Assembly (NCBI RefSeq): GCF_021215455.1
Contig: NZ_JAJPWV010000005.1
Span: forward strand, 186,001-250,000
Direction of reading: 5' to 3'
DNA from: Mucilaginibacter roseus
GTDB lineage: Bacteria > Bacteroidota > Bacteroidia > Sphingobacteriales > Sphingobacteriaceae
DNA: 64,000 nt
Of the stretch, positions 29,493-37,834 are shown one piece after another (the stretch's first letter is position 1; the number at the start of each line of letters is the position of its first letter). The notes under the pieces are model-generated. The model saw only the letters and a program-made list of their open reading frames with translations. It was not told the origin of the DNA and searched no databases. The position numbers and the translations under genes are program-made.

Positions 29493-32400
29493 TTAGAATG
29501 TTACGTTTACGCCTAATTGGAAAGAACGCGGTTGCGGTGGGGTACCCAGATCGATGCCCTGCTCGTTTTGCCCGCTGCTTGCGCTTGATTCCGGATCGAG
29601 TCCGGTATACTTGGTAACTGTAAACAGGTTAGCGCCAATGGCATAAATACGCAGGTTTTGTATACCTGCTTTTTCAGTTAAAGCCTTGGGTAAGGTATAA
29701 CCTAAGGTTAATGAACGCAGGCGCAGAAACGAACCGTTCTCTAACCAGCGGCCGCCGCCATCTTTATAATTATTGTTATTGATTCCATCCGGGCGAGGTG
29801 TATCGGTTATGTCGCCGGGCTTTTGCCAACGGTCAACATTGCTGGCAAATATTACACGGGCAGCATCACGCGCGCCACCGGCTTCGCCAAAAAAGCGGTT
29901 ATGATTATATACTTTGTTACCGTATGAAAATGCCAGTAATGCACCCAAATCAAAGGATTTGTAGTTGAGGTTTGTAGTAAACCCTCCAAAGAATTTAGGC
30001 CAGATGCTACCTAATATCTGGCGGTCATCAGCGGTTATTTTGCCATCGCCGTTATAATCTTCATAAATTACGTTGCCTGTTTGCGGGTCAACGCCTAACT
30101 CTTTATACACCCAAAATGAATATAGCGGACTGCCTTCTTGTTGCAATATCAGGTCGCGGCTACCAAAACGTATGGGGCGATCAAGCTTTTCAATTTTGTT
30201 TATGTTGCGAGACACGTTCAGGCTGGTTGTCCAGGTAAAATCCTTTGTTTTGATGTTGGTTGACGTAATGGCCAGCTCAAAACCTTTGTTACTCACCTCC
30301 AGGCCATTGGTATAATAGCTCGGCAAGCCCTGTGTTGCAGCAAGAGGTGTGAGTATAATACCGTCAGAAGTATACTTACGATAATAGTTGAACTCAACGG
30401 CTAAGCGGTTGTTAAAGAACGCCGCGTCGAGACCTACATTAAACTGCGATGTGCGCTCCCAGTGTAAATCCGGATTAGCGATTTGCAGAGGCGCAGTACC
30501 CGGAGTGCCCTGGTATGGTGAGTTACTTGCCCATAGGCCCAATGAGGCAAAATCGCCCGCACCGTTTTGATTACCGGTGATACCATAGCTGGTACGGATC
30601 TTCAAATCGGTAAGAAAGCTTACATCCTTCAGAAAATCCTCTTCCTTAACGTTCCACGCCGCGCCTACGCCGGGGAAGTAGCCCCATTTTTTATTATCGC
30701 CAAAAGCAGATGAACCGTCCGCACGGATGCTGGCATCAAACAAATACTTACCGGCAAAATTATAATCAACCTTTGCAAAAAAAGATGCCAGGTTACGTTT
30801 AGACCAATCTTCAGTACCTATCCTAACCGCCGCTGATGAGATCAGCTTATAAGAGTTATTGGCGAAGCCTGTTCCTTGCGCAAAAGTGCGGCTGTAAACG
30901 GTGCTTTGCAGCGTATTACCTATTAACACGCCGAACGAGTGCTTATCATTTATCTTTTTACGATAGGTAAGCGTTTGCTCGTTCAGTAACGAACTGCGAC
31001 GCCCTAATGACGAAGTTGCCAATCCGCTTGGTGAACCGGCCAATAAAAACGTGTTCCAGTATTCTGATTCATCGTAGTTGTTGTAGTCGGCCCCAAAACT
31101 TGAGCGAAATTTCAGGTTAGGTAATATATCCCACTCGCCATATACATTGCCTATATAACGTAAACTGGTTGAGTTTACATCATAATTATCTAACAATAGC
31201 TGTACGTTATCAAAACCGGCACGGCCAACCAACACGCCCTGCTCATTATAGGGGGATAAGTAGGTTGGTGTATGTAACGCGGCCTGCAATATACCTCCTG
31301 CCGGGCCGTCGCCTGCCCTGCCTTCATTACGAAAAGTGCGGGCAAAGGTATTGCTCGTACCAATGGTGACTTTATCACTTAATTTTTGATCGAAATTGGC
31401 TTTAAAGCTGGCACGGTCAAAATCTATCGGGCGCAATATGGATTCCTGCTTGTTGTATCCGGCACCAAAATAATAGCGTGATCCGTTGTTACCACCGCTT
31501 ACCGACACATCATAATTTTGCAGCCTCGCCGTGCGGAACACCTGGCTCAGGCGGTCGTAAGTTTGCTGATCCTGCGGGTTGCCACGGCCATTAGGAAACG
31601 CGGCCGTAGCCGGTTGAAACGGTACTTTAGCCGGATCGCCGCCCGTGTTTATAAAGTTTTCATTCACCAGCTCTGCATGTTGCTGCCCGGTAGCAAGCTC
31701 CCAAAGCTTCGCCGCTTTTGACCATCCCTGCGTTACATTTAAATCAACCTTTGGCTTCTGATTGAACTTACCACGTTTGGTAGTAACAATGATAGCGCCA
31801 TTTGCTCCGCGAACGCCATATAATACGGTAGCTTCGGCATCTTTCAATACCGATATGCTCTCAATATCGTTGGGGTTTATATCAGCAATCGGCGAGGTAG
31901 CTTTACCGCCGGTACTGTAAGTTTGCAAGCTGCTATTCTCAATAAACACCCCGTCAATTACATACAATGGGTTATTGTTGCCATAAATACTGGTGGCGCC
32001 ACGCAGCCTCACATTAATAGTTTCGCCGGGGACGCCGGTATTGGTGCTTATCTGCACACCGGCTACTTTACCCTGGAGTTGCGATTCAAAGCTACCGCCC
32101 GGTAAAGCCTTTACGTCATCCAGCTTGGCTTTAGTTACCGAGCCGATCAGGTTACGTTTCTCTTGCGTGCCATAGGCCACCACCATAACTTCGTTAAGCT
32201 CATTGGTAAGCGCTTTTAAATTGATGGTTATGTTTTCGCCGGTCGCATCCAGCTCCTGTTTTTCATAACCTATGTAGGTGATGATTAAGGTGTACGGGAA
32301 TTTTTGGCCGGTAGTGAAGGTAAATTTACCATTACCGTCGGTAACCACCTGGTGAGTAGTTCCTTTTATCTGTACCGATGCTCCGGGTAGTGGTTCTCGG

Positions 32401-32591
32401 GTTTTAGAGTCCAGGACTTGTCCGTTAAGTTTTGAATTAATGGTTGGCGGCTGGTTTTGAGCAACGCCCAACAATGGAATAAAAATAATTAAAGCGAAAA
32501 GTATGTTTAACGCATATTGTAGATATCGGGTGCTACCCGACCAATATTCACGTTCAGTTTGATTACTAATTGCTAAGTAACGTTGTTGCAT
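29493..32591 (-). CDS. SusC/RagA family TonB-dependent transporter of the sulfur operon
   Basis: From the ATG at 32591 the protein has 1032 residues; a TTG 39 bases upstream is in frame but unlikely. There is an unusually long polar N-terminus (about 27 residues) before the hydrophobic signal (ILFALIIFIPLLGVAQ). Then come a carboxypeptidase-regulatory-like domain (about 55-130), a plug (about 135-260) with LYGVRGANGAIIVTTKRG, and a barrel ending LGVNVTF. It is the first full gene of the seven-gene operon and is preceded by the cysteine-rich leader frame and its own promoter. It imports an unknown substrate across the outer membrane. Confidence 0.95.
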   Translation of the reverse strand: MQQRYLAISNQTEREYWSGSTRYLQYALNILFALIIFIPLLGVAQNQPPTINSKLNGQVLDSKTREPLPGASVQIKGTTHQVVTDGNGKFTFTTGQKFPYTLIITYIGYEKQELDATGENITINLKALTNELNEVMVVAYGTQEKRNLIGSVTKAKLDDVKALPGGSFESQLQGKVAGVQISTNTGVPGETINVRLRGATSIYGNNNPLYVIDGVFIENSSLQTYSTGGKATSPIADINPNDIESISVLKDAEATVLYGVRGANGAIIVTTKRGKFNQKPKVDLNVTQGWSKAAKLWELATGQQHAELVNENFINTGGDPAKVPFQPATAAFPNGRGNPQDQQTYDRLSQVFRTARLQNYDVSVSGGNNGSRYYFGAGYNKQESILRPIDFDRASFKANFDQKLSDKVTIGTSNTFARTFRNEGRAGDGPAGGILQAALHTPTYLSPYNEQGVLVGRAGFDNVQLLLDNYDVNSTSLRYIGNVYGEWDILPNLKFRSSFGADYNNYDESEYWNTFLLAGSPSGLATSSLGRRSSLLNEQTLTYRKKINDKHSFGVLIGNTLQSTVYSRTFAQGTGFANNSYKLISSAAVRIGTEDWSKRNLASFFAKVDYNFAGKYLFDASIRADGSSAFGDNKKWGYFPGVGAAWNVKEEDFLKDVSFLTDLKIRTSYGITGNQNGAGDFASLGLWASNSPYQGTPGTAPLQIANPDLHWERTSQFNVGLDAAFFNNRLAVEFNYYRKYTSDGIILTPLAATQGLPSYYTNGLEVSNKGFELAITSTNIKTKDFTWTTSLNVSRNINKIEKLDRPIRFGSRDLILQQEGSPLYSFWVYKELGVDPQTGNVIYEDYNGDGKITADDRQILGSIWPKFFGGFTTNLNYKSFDLGALLAFSYGNKVYNHNRFFGEAGGARDAARVIFASNVDRWQKPGDITDTPRPDGINNNNYKDGGGRWLENGSFLRLRSLTLGYTLPKALTEKAGIQNLRIYAIGANLFTVTKYTGLDPESSASSGQNEQGIDLGTPPQPRSFQLGVNVTF

Positions 32592-32677
32592 TTTTATGTA
32601 TGGATGAATTTTGTGGTTCAGACACGGCAAAGCATGCCCTACCCATCATTAACAAATAGGGATATTTGGATGTATGT

Positions 32678-32753
32678 AAAAAGACGGTACCCGGATGATA
32701 TGGATAGTTAGGTAGCTGTGCCGGGCCTGATTGTGCAGATTACACGCACAGCT
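32678..32753 (-). promoter_or_regulatory. Candidate attenuator structures in the SusC leader mRNA
   Basis: On the minus-strand transcript, AGCUGUGC (32753-32746, within leader codons 24-26) can pair exactly with GCACAGCU (32721-32714), forming an 8-bp stem with a 24-base loop. Next to it, CCCGG (32725-32721) can pair with CCGGG (32694-32690), followed after seven bases by five U (32682-32678), a weak terminator-like arrangement. The two helices overlap by one base. A ribosome stalled on the cysteine codons would cover the first arm. The pairing is seen; the regulatory effect is inferred. Confidence 0.5.
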
Positions 32754-32823
32754 CACAGCAACAACAACATCGCGCAGCGGATGCGATGCGGTGAATGCTG
32801 TAGTTGTAGTAGCGTGTCTTCAT
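32740..32823 (-). CDS. Cysteine-rich leader peptide upstream of the sulfur-operon SusC
   Basis: A 27-codon frame starts at the ATG at 32823 and ends at TAA at 32740. The peptide begins MKTRYYNYSIHR, continues IASAAR, then has five consecutive Cys (codons TGT TGT TGT TGC TGT, residues 19-23), Glu, Leu, Cys26 and Val. It lies about 50 bases downstream of a good promoter and 148 bases upstream of SusC, where attenuation leaders sit. The operon deals with sulfur chemistry, so stalling at cysteine codons when Cys-tRNA is scarce is a direct model. Cys-rich upstream frames before sulfur genes are known in mycobacteria; I do not know a described Bacteroidota case. No clear ribosome-binding site is seen, which is normal here. 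Confidence 0.72.
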   Translation of the reverse strand: MKTRYYNYSIHRIASAARCCCCCELCV

Positions 32824-32872
32824 GATGTGATTATTTGTGGTTAAATACTGCTGTTTGTAACTTAATACAGCG

Positions 32873-32902
32873 CAAATATAAACACTTAATTTAAAAATAC
32901 AA
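32873..32902 (-). promoter_or_regulatory. Promoter of the leader peptide and sulfur operon
   Basis: Read on the minus strand, TTG (32902-32900), 19 bases, then TATATTTG (32880-32873) fits the Bacteroidota consensus TTG-N19-TAnnTTTG exactly. Transcription would begin near 32866, giving about 40 bases before the leader ATG at 32823. Confidence 0.7.
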
Positions 32903-32995
32903 TTAAATCTATAGGAATGGTAGTATTTTTTATTGTTTATGCTGAGATATTTAACTATTTAGTATTCTGAAAGCCGCTATTATATAACCTTACTT

Positions 32996-33011
32996 TTTAC
33001 CAAATGGTAAA
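32996..33011. promoter_or_regulatory. Palindromic operator upstream of the Crp/Fnr gene
   Basis: TTTACCAAATGGTAAA is an inverted repeat (TTTACCA / TGGTAAA) ending 33 bases before the regulator start. The same 16 bases, within a shared 20-base stretch, recur at 33623-33638. A -7-like TAGATTTA follows immediately (33012-33019), so bound protein would overlap the promoter core, suggesting autorepression. Confidence 0.65.
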
Positions 33012-33044
33012 TAGATTTAACAGATTTATAACGAAATTCATTGC

Positions 33045-33614
33045 ATGAAAGAGTTCGTTAACTATATTTTACAGTTCGGCAACTTAAACACGCAACAAAT
33101 AGATTTTATCGTTGGCAAAACAAAAAAACTTGTACTAAAAAAAGAAGAGTATTTTTCTGAAGCCGGAAAAATTCCGCGTTATGTAGGGTTCATCCTGAAA
33201 GGCGTGGTTCGGTTTTGCTACTACAATAATAAAGGTGAGGAAATTACCCATTCATTTATTGATGAAAATAATTTTGTTTCAGATCAGCAGCGGTTTGAGG
33301 CACAGGTAGTAGCTTCAGAGTATATTCAAGCTGTTACCGATTGCGAGTTCATCATCTTCTCTAAAAAGGATTGGGACGAAATAAGCAATACAATTGTAGG
33401 ATGGGATACCATAACCGGCCTGATTTTGAAGAATTGTTTATTGAAGACCATTGAAAGGCGCAGCCCGTTGGTGTCTGAAGATGCCACTACGCGTTATCTA
33501 TCATTTATACATCAGTTTCCCGGCCTCCTCAGCCGGGTGCCGCTTTCACACATTGCCTCCTACCTGGGTATCACGCAGCAGTCGTTAAGCAGGATCAGAA
33601 AAAACATACGGTAA
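33045..33614 (+). CDS. Crp/Fnr family transcriptional regulator
   Basis: The 189-residue protein has an N-terminal cyclic-nucleotide-binding-like beta-roll (about 20-125) and a C-terminal winged helix with recognition helix SYLGITQQSLSRIRK (about 173-187). The two DNA-reading positions that are Arg-Glu in E. coli CRP are Gln-Gln here, consistent with a non-CRP operator. The palindrome TTTACCAAATGGTAAA lies before this gene and again before the SDR gene 77 bases downstream, making it the probable binding site. The signal molecule is unknown; Bacteroidota members of this group usually do not bind cAMP in a proven way. Confidence 0.9.
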   Translation: MKEFVNYILQFGNLNTQQIDFIVGKTKKLVLKKEEYFSEAGKIPRYVGFILKGVVRFCYYNNKGEEITHSFIDENNFVSDQQRFEAQVVASEYIQAVTDCEFIIFSKKDWDEISNTIVGWDTITGLILKNCLLKTIERRSPLVSEDATTRYLSFIHQFPGLLSRVPLSHIASYLGITQQSLSRIRKNIR

Positions 33615-33622
33615 CGCTGCTT

Positions 33623-33638
33623 TTTACCAAATGGTAAA
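33623..33638. promoter_or_regulatory. Second copy of the palindromic operator, upstream of the SDR gene
   Basis: This copy is identical to 32996-33011. A -7-like AAACTTTG lies at 33660-33667, which would place the operator centre at about -41 from the start of transcription, the position used by Crp-type activators of class II. Activation here and repression of the regulator's own gene would fit the two positions. Confidence 0.6.
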
Positions 33639-33691
33639 TGCATTCATTTCATCAAATGCAAACTTTGTATCATTAATTAAATAACAAGAAA

Positions 33692-34555
33692 ATGAGCAAA
33701 AAAGTAGTTTTGATAACCGGAACAAACAGTGGCTTTGGATGGCTAACCGCCAAAGCGGTGGCCGCTTTAGGACATAAAGTTTATGCCACCATCAGAGACA
33801 CTGAAGGCAGGAACGCCGCGCAGGCGAAAGCTTTAGCCGCTATAGATAACATCACTGTACTGGATGTATCACTTACTGATGATACAAGCGTGCGGAAAGC
33901 CTTTGACACGATAATTGCAAGGGAAGGAACTATTGATGTACTGGTAAATAACGCAGGTGCCGTGATGTTTGGTGTATTAGAAGGCGCCACTACCGGAGAT
34001 TTACAGCGAATGCTTGATATTAATGTAACCGCGCCATGGCGACTGATGAAGCTGGCGTTACCCTATATGCGCAAGCAAGCTGAAGGTTTGATCATTAACG
34101 TTTCAAGCGGCTGGGGCAGATTCGCGGCTCCGTTTACGGTTGCCTACGCCGCATCAAAATTTGCATTGGAAGGTTTAAGTGAGGGTTTGCATTACGAAGT
34201 AAAACTACTGGGCGTGGATGTAGCCATCATACAGCCCGGAACTTTCCCTACCGAAATGTCGCAAAAGGTTTGGGCCGGTTCCGATTCCTTGGTTGCAGAA
34301 GAATACCAAGTAATTGCTGAAATTCCGGGTAAGCTGATTGGCGCTATCGGGCAAATAATTGAAACAGCAAAACCAGATCCGCAGGATGTAGCAAACGCAA
34401 TAGTACATTTAATTAATTTACCGAAAGGCCAGCGTCCTTTGAGAACCGTAGTCGACCCATCGACCGGCGAAATTACAAAAAGAGCTAATGACGCCGTTCA
34501 GATTGAATTTGAAAAGGTGTTAACAGCATTTGGTATGGAGAAACTTTTAAAATAA
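33692..34555 (+). CDS. SDR family NAD(P)-dependent oxidoreductase
   Basis: The 287-residue short-chain dehydrogenase has TGTNSGFG (residue 8), NNAGAV, Ser in VSSGWG and the catalytic YAASK. It is similar in type to the SDR at 13.3 kb but only moderately related. It is preceded by a palindrome shared with the adjacent Crp/Fnr gene, so it is the likely target of that regulator. It is transcribed alone and ends before a bidirectional terminator. Substrate unknown. Confidence 0.9.
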   Translation: MSKKVVLITGTNSGFGWLTAKAVAALGHKVYATIRDTEGRNAAQAKALAAIDNITVLDVSLTDDTSVRKAFDTIIAREGTIDVLVNNAGAVMFGVLEGATTGDLQRMLDINVTAPWRLMKLALPYMRKQAEGLIINVSSGWGRFAAPFTVAYAASKFALEGLSEGLHYEVKLLGVDVAIIQPGTFPTEMSQKVWAGSDSLVAEEYQVIAEIPGKLIGAIGQIIETAKPDPQDVANAIVHLINLPKGQRPLRTVVDPSTGEITKRANDAVQIEFEKVLTAFGMEKLLK

Positions 34556-34574
34556 CGCCCCTTAATACTAATAA

Positions 34575-34608
34575 TAATCCCATCTGCCTTAAATGGCAGG
34601 TGGGATTA
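34575..34608. terminator. Bidirectional terminator between SDR and GH127 genes
   Basis: TAATCCCATCTGCC (34575-34588) pairs with GGCAGGTGGGATTA (34595-34608) with a single G-T wobble and a six-base loop, followed by T-rich sequence. It separates the two convergent genes. Confidence 0.85.
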
Positions 34609-34665
34609 TTTCTTTATTCAATATTGCTGTATCCGATCATTCAAAAATCCATTATATTTTAATGA

Positions 34666-37600
34666 TTATTTCTTCAATTGAACATCCAGATACACCGAGT
34701 GGCGACCATAAGAATTATAAAAAGGCTTAAACATCACGCTATCAATAGTAAACTCTAACTGCTTAGGATCGCCTTTGATTGATTTACCTAAATCATCAGC
34801 GGATAGCGTTATGGTACGCCAGTCTTTTCTTGCGGCAGGTTCCTGAGCGGCAAGCAATATCGGCCCGTAAAATAAACTTGCTATATTCTGCTGATCCATT
34901 ACAGGGTCAAGGTGAAATTGGAAAGGCATTTTAAGTTCTACAACATCGCCACTTTTCCAGTTCCGGGTTAGTTTCAGGTAGCTTCCCTGCGTAGCCGAAA
35001 TATTTTGCTGCTGCCCGTTAATTTTTACAAAAAAGCCTTTTGTTGCCCAGCCGGGTATGCGAACGTATAAGTCAAATTTACCATTACCCTTAACAGTCAA
35101 ACGTGTATGATCTTCTTCGGGGAAGCTTGTTTCCTGTTCTATCACCAGTTTACGCTCCGTCCACTTTAAAGTTGAAGGTACATACAGGTTAACATATAGC
35201 GCCTTGTTGTCTTTACTTTTAAAGTATATCGTATTCTGAAGCTTGGTGCTGCTCTCGAGTGCAGTACCGTTACAGCAGGTAAAACCGGTCATGTCTCCAT
35301 TGCTGAATTGCTTTACCGAACCGGGGCGTAGCGGCACGTGGTAAGTATTTGCCGGACTATTTTCTGCTACTGAAGCCAAAATATGGTTGTACAACGCTCG
35401 CTCGTAATAATCCATATATTCCGCCTGCTGATCGTAGCGAAACAGATCGCTGGTTAGTTTAAGCATATTGTAGGTAGCACAGGTTTCATTTTGGCCGCCT
35501 GCAGAAAAGCCATTCTGATATAAGGTGCCGGGTTGAGCTATAAAACATTCGGCATTGGCAGGATTTCGGGCGCCTGCTACACCGCCAATACTATACATGT
35601 AATCAGTAACGGCTTTATGCCAAAAGTTATCAGCTATTTTGTAATATTCCGAATTGTTGGATGCCCGGTAAGTCTCGATACTGCCTATAATTTGCGGAAT
35701 GTGCTGGTTGGCATGCAACCCGCGAAACAGATCGACATTCTTAGCCAATCCGCTTGAATGCTGCTTATCACCAAAAAACACCCGGATGTTATCAAATAGC
35801 TGGGCTGTTTTCAAATAATCGTCGTTGCCGGTAACGCGATAAAGGCGGGCCATCACCTCGTTCATACCACCAAACTCACCGGCAATATATGTATTCCACA
35901 TTTTAATCAGGGTGTCCTGCGGTAACTTGCTTAGACGTGCATGTACCCAATTGCCCATACCGGTTGCTATTGATAGCGCCTTTTTATTGCCGCTTACCTC
36001 ATAAACATCTAAAAGGCCGGCCATTATTTTATGCAGGGTGTAATATGGCGCCCATATCTGGGTTTTCTGCCCACCATATTTGGCACCAAGCTCCAGCATA
36101 ATAAACTGATCGGGCGGGTAAGCGCTGATAAAGCCCGTACCCCAGTTCCAGTAATCTGTACGCAAGCCTTCTGTAGTAAGATCAGAATCGTAGGCCGATT
36201 TTCCCGGACCAAAAGGCACCATGGTAGGATCCGCTACATGGGCCCCGCCTGCCCTCACGGGTTTACCTGACAACTGCGATAAGCTGTAAAGCACGTTCAC
36301 CATATAATCCATCTTGCTGGCAAACTTCGCCTGCAACACCTTATCGTAACCAGTACCCGCATATGCTTGCGCTATAGCTGTTAAATAATGCCCGGTGGCA
36401 TGCCCGCGCAATTTGGTATCCTGGCTATCCCAAACGCCTAATGGCTTGGCTCCTGCCGGTTGTTTTTGCCCGAATGCTTCGCGAAACATGTATAAAAATG
36501 AATTTGGATCGGTCTCGGCAAGTGTCTGCACAAATTTATCCCGGTTTTGGGTAAACTTGGTTGTATGTCCGTATTCATCATTTTTAAGTGAAACTTCGCT
36601 CAATTTAAACGTTTCAAGCTTCAAGGCCGGAGTAACCGCTTTTTCCGCTTTTTTTACATTCACTTCCGCCTCCGGCTCAAATGCTGTACCCGGTACACGC
36701 CCTTTTACCTTGTAAGTACGCGGCTCTTGCACATCATTATTATTGGCAGCAACCGGCCAAAGTACACGCACCTTAGGCCCCGGTAATCCGTTTTGATAAA
36801 CTCCATCAACATAAGCCGGCAAACGGGGCAGCGAGCCTACTTCTGTTTCAACCTTCACATTGCTAACTTTGGCTAAGTAGGCATTATATAATTGCGCATT
36901 GGTTTGAGTAAAACCCGGCATTTCATCATCAGCCCTATCAGTTACATTTACCGCACCATTACTTTTTACACCGTTATAGATGCGTGTTACCTGCCTCATG
37001 CTAAGTGGCACACGGTAAATACGGAGATCGTGCAACAATGCGTTTAAATAAATATTACCTGCAGACAATGATCTACCGATAAAAAGCGTTTTTTTTACTT
37101 GCTGCGTCCCAAAAACAGATTCAAGTTCTTTAGGTACATTACGGCTCTCGCCTATCAGCTTTCCGTCGGCGTAAGTGGTAATCATTTGCGAAGGAATATC
37201 AACCACTACAGCCACGTGCACCCAATTATTAGTTTTAATAGCCCGTGATACAGGTTTGGTTTTAGTTTTACCTGATGTAATAATCGCAGTGAAACCACTC
37301 TGAGCCGCCACACCGGCGGGAGCCACAAAAAAATGATTATCGGCAGTTTTACCAAAATCAAAAAGATACTGCCCCGGTTGGTCGGAACGTAAAAATATCC
37401 AGCCTGTAATACTGATGGATTCTAAATCAGTCAATGCCTCCGGCGGCAAGGAAACATAGGATTGGCTGCCAGATAACGATAGCACTTTGCCAAAACGGTT
37501 GTCATTAACAAACTCTGCTCTTCCTTGTAATTTACCATGCAAATTATTGCGCGACCAATCTTTAACGTCACCGTTAAAAATATAACGCGCAATCATGTCG

Positions 37601-37704
37601 GTTTCACCTAAGCCATCCAGTATCTGATCTCCGTTTTGCGCCGACGCGGTACTGATGTTTAATACGTATGTTAGAATAAGCAGTATACCTGATAATAATC
37701 TCAT
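34666..37704 (-). CDS. GH127-type beta-L-arabinofuranosidase with N-terminal LamG-like domain
   Basis: The 1012-residue secreted protein has a signal peptide ending in ASAQ, a concanavalin/LamG-like domain (about 35-245), a short linker and Ig-like segment (about 260-380), and a DUF1680/GH127-type catalytic module (about 385-1010). The zinc-cysteine site is visible as Glu740 and Cys742 (NETCATYNM) and Cys810-Cys811 (FTCCNG), matching the cysteine-nucleophile arrangement known for this clan. Such enzymes release beta-L-arabinofuranose from hydroxyproline-rich glycoproteins or pectin. The LamG-like part may bind the substrate. GH146 or another DUF1680 family is the alternative. Confidence 0.85.
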   Translation of the reverse strand: MRLLSGILLILTYVLNISTASAQNGDQILDGLGETDMIARYIFNGDVKDWSRNNLHGKLQGRAEFVNDNRFGKVLSLSGSQSYVSLPPEALTDLESISITGWIFLRSDQPGQYLFDFGKTADNHFFVAPAGVAAQSGFTAIITSGKTKTKPVSRAIKTNNWVHVAVVVDIPSQMITTYADGKLIGESRNVPKELESVFGTQQVKKTLFIGRSLSAGNIYLNALLHDLRIYRVPLSMRQVTRIYNGVKSNGAVNVTDRADDEMPGFTQTNAQLYNAYLAKVSNVKVETEVGSLPRLPAYVDGVYQNGLPGPKVRVLWPVAANNNDVQEPRTYKVKGRVPGTAFEPEAEVNVKKAEKAVTPALKLETFKLSEVSLKNDEYGHTTKFTQNRDKFVQTLAETDPNSFLYMFREAFGQKQPAGAKPLGVWDSQDTKLRGHATGHYLTAIAQAYAGTGYDKVLQAKFASKMDYMVNVLYSLSQLSGKPVRAGGAHVADPTMVPFGPGKSAYDSDLTTEGLRTDYWNWGTGFISAYPPDQFIMLELGAKYGGQKTQIWAPYYTLHKIMAGLLDVYEVSGNKKALSIATGMGNWVHARLSKLPQDTLIKMWNTYIAGEFGGMNEVMARLYRVTGNDDYLKTAQLFDNIRVFFGDKQHSSGLAKNVDLFRGLHANQHIPQIIGSIETYRASNNSEYYKIADNFWHKAVTDYMYSIGGVAGARNPANAECFIAQPGTLYQNGFSAGGQNETCATYNMLKLTSDLFRYDQQAEYMDYYERALYNHILASVAENSPANTYHVPLRPGSVKQFSNGDMTGFTCCNGTALESSTKLQNTIYFKSKDNKALYVNLYVPSTLKWTERKLVIEQETSFPEEDHTRLTVKGNGKFDLYVRIPGWATKGFFVKINGQQQNISATQGSYLKLTRNWKSGDVVELKMPFQFHLDPVMDQQNIASLFYGPILLAAQEPAARKDWRTITLSADDLGKSIKGDPKQLEFTIDSVMFKPFYNSYGRHSVYLDVQLKK

Positions 37705-37834
37705 AGATTTAAAAATGCGGATATAGCCAAAGTAAATCAGAAAATTGCAATCAAAGCAATCACAATTTAACCTATACCCCCATTTTATTATCCTTAATTG
37801 ATATTAACGGTGTCGCTTACTTAAAAAGATAATA

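Noticed and set aside
29493..32591. Similarity between the two SusC genes as a recent duplication
   Set aside because: They share only family signatures; their sequences and lengths differ strongly.
32592..32630. TTG at 32630 as SusC start, adding 13 residues
   Set aside because: TTG starts are rare here and the ATG at 32591 precedes the signal segment; similar TTG/GTG extensions at 9326, 41727, 42688, 42765, 48952 and 61060 were rejected for the same reason.
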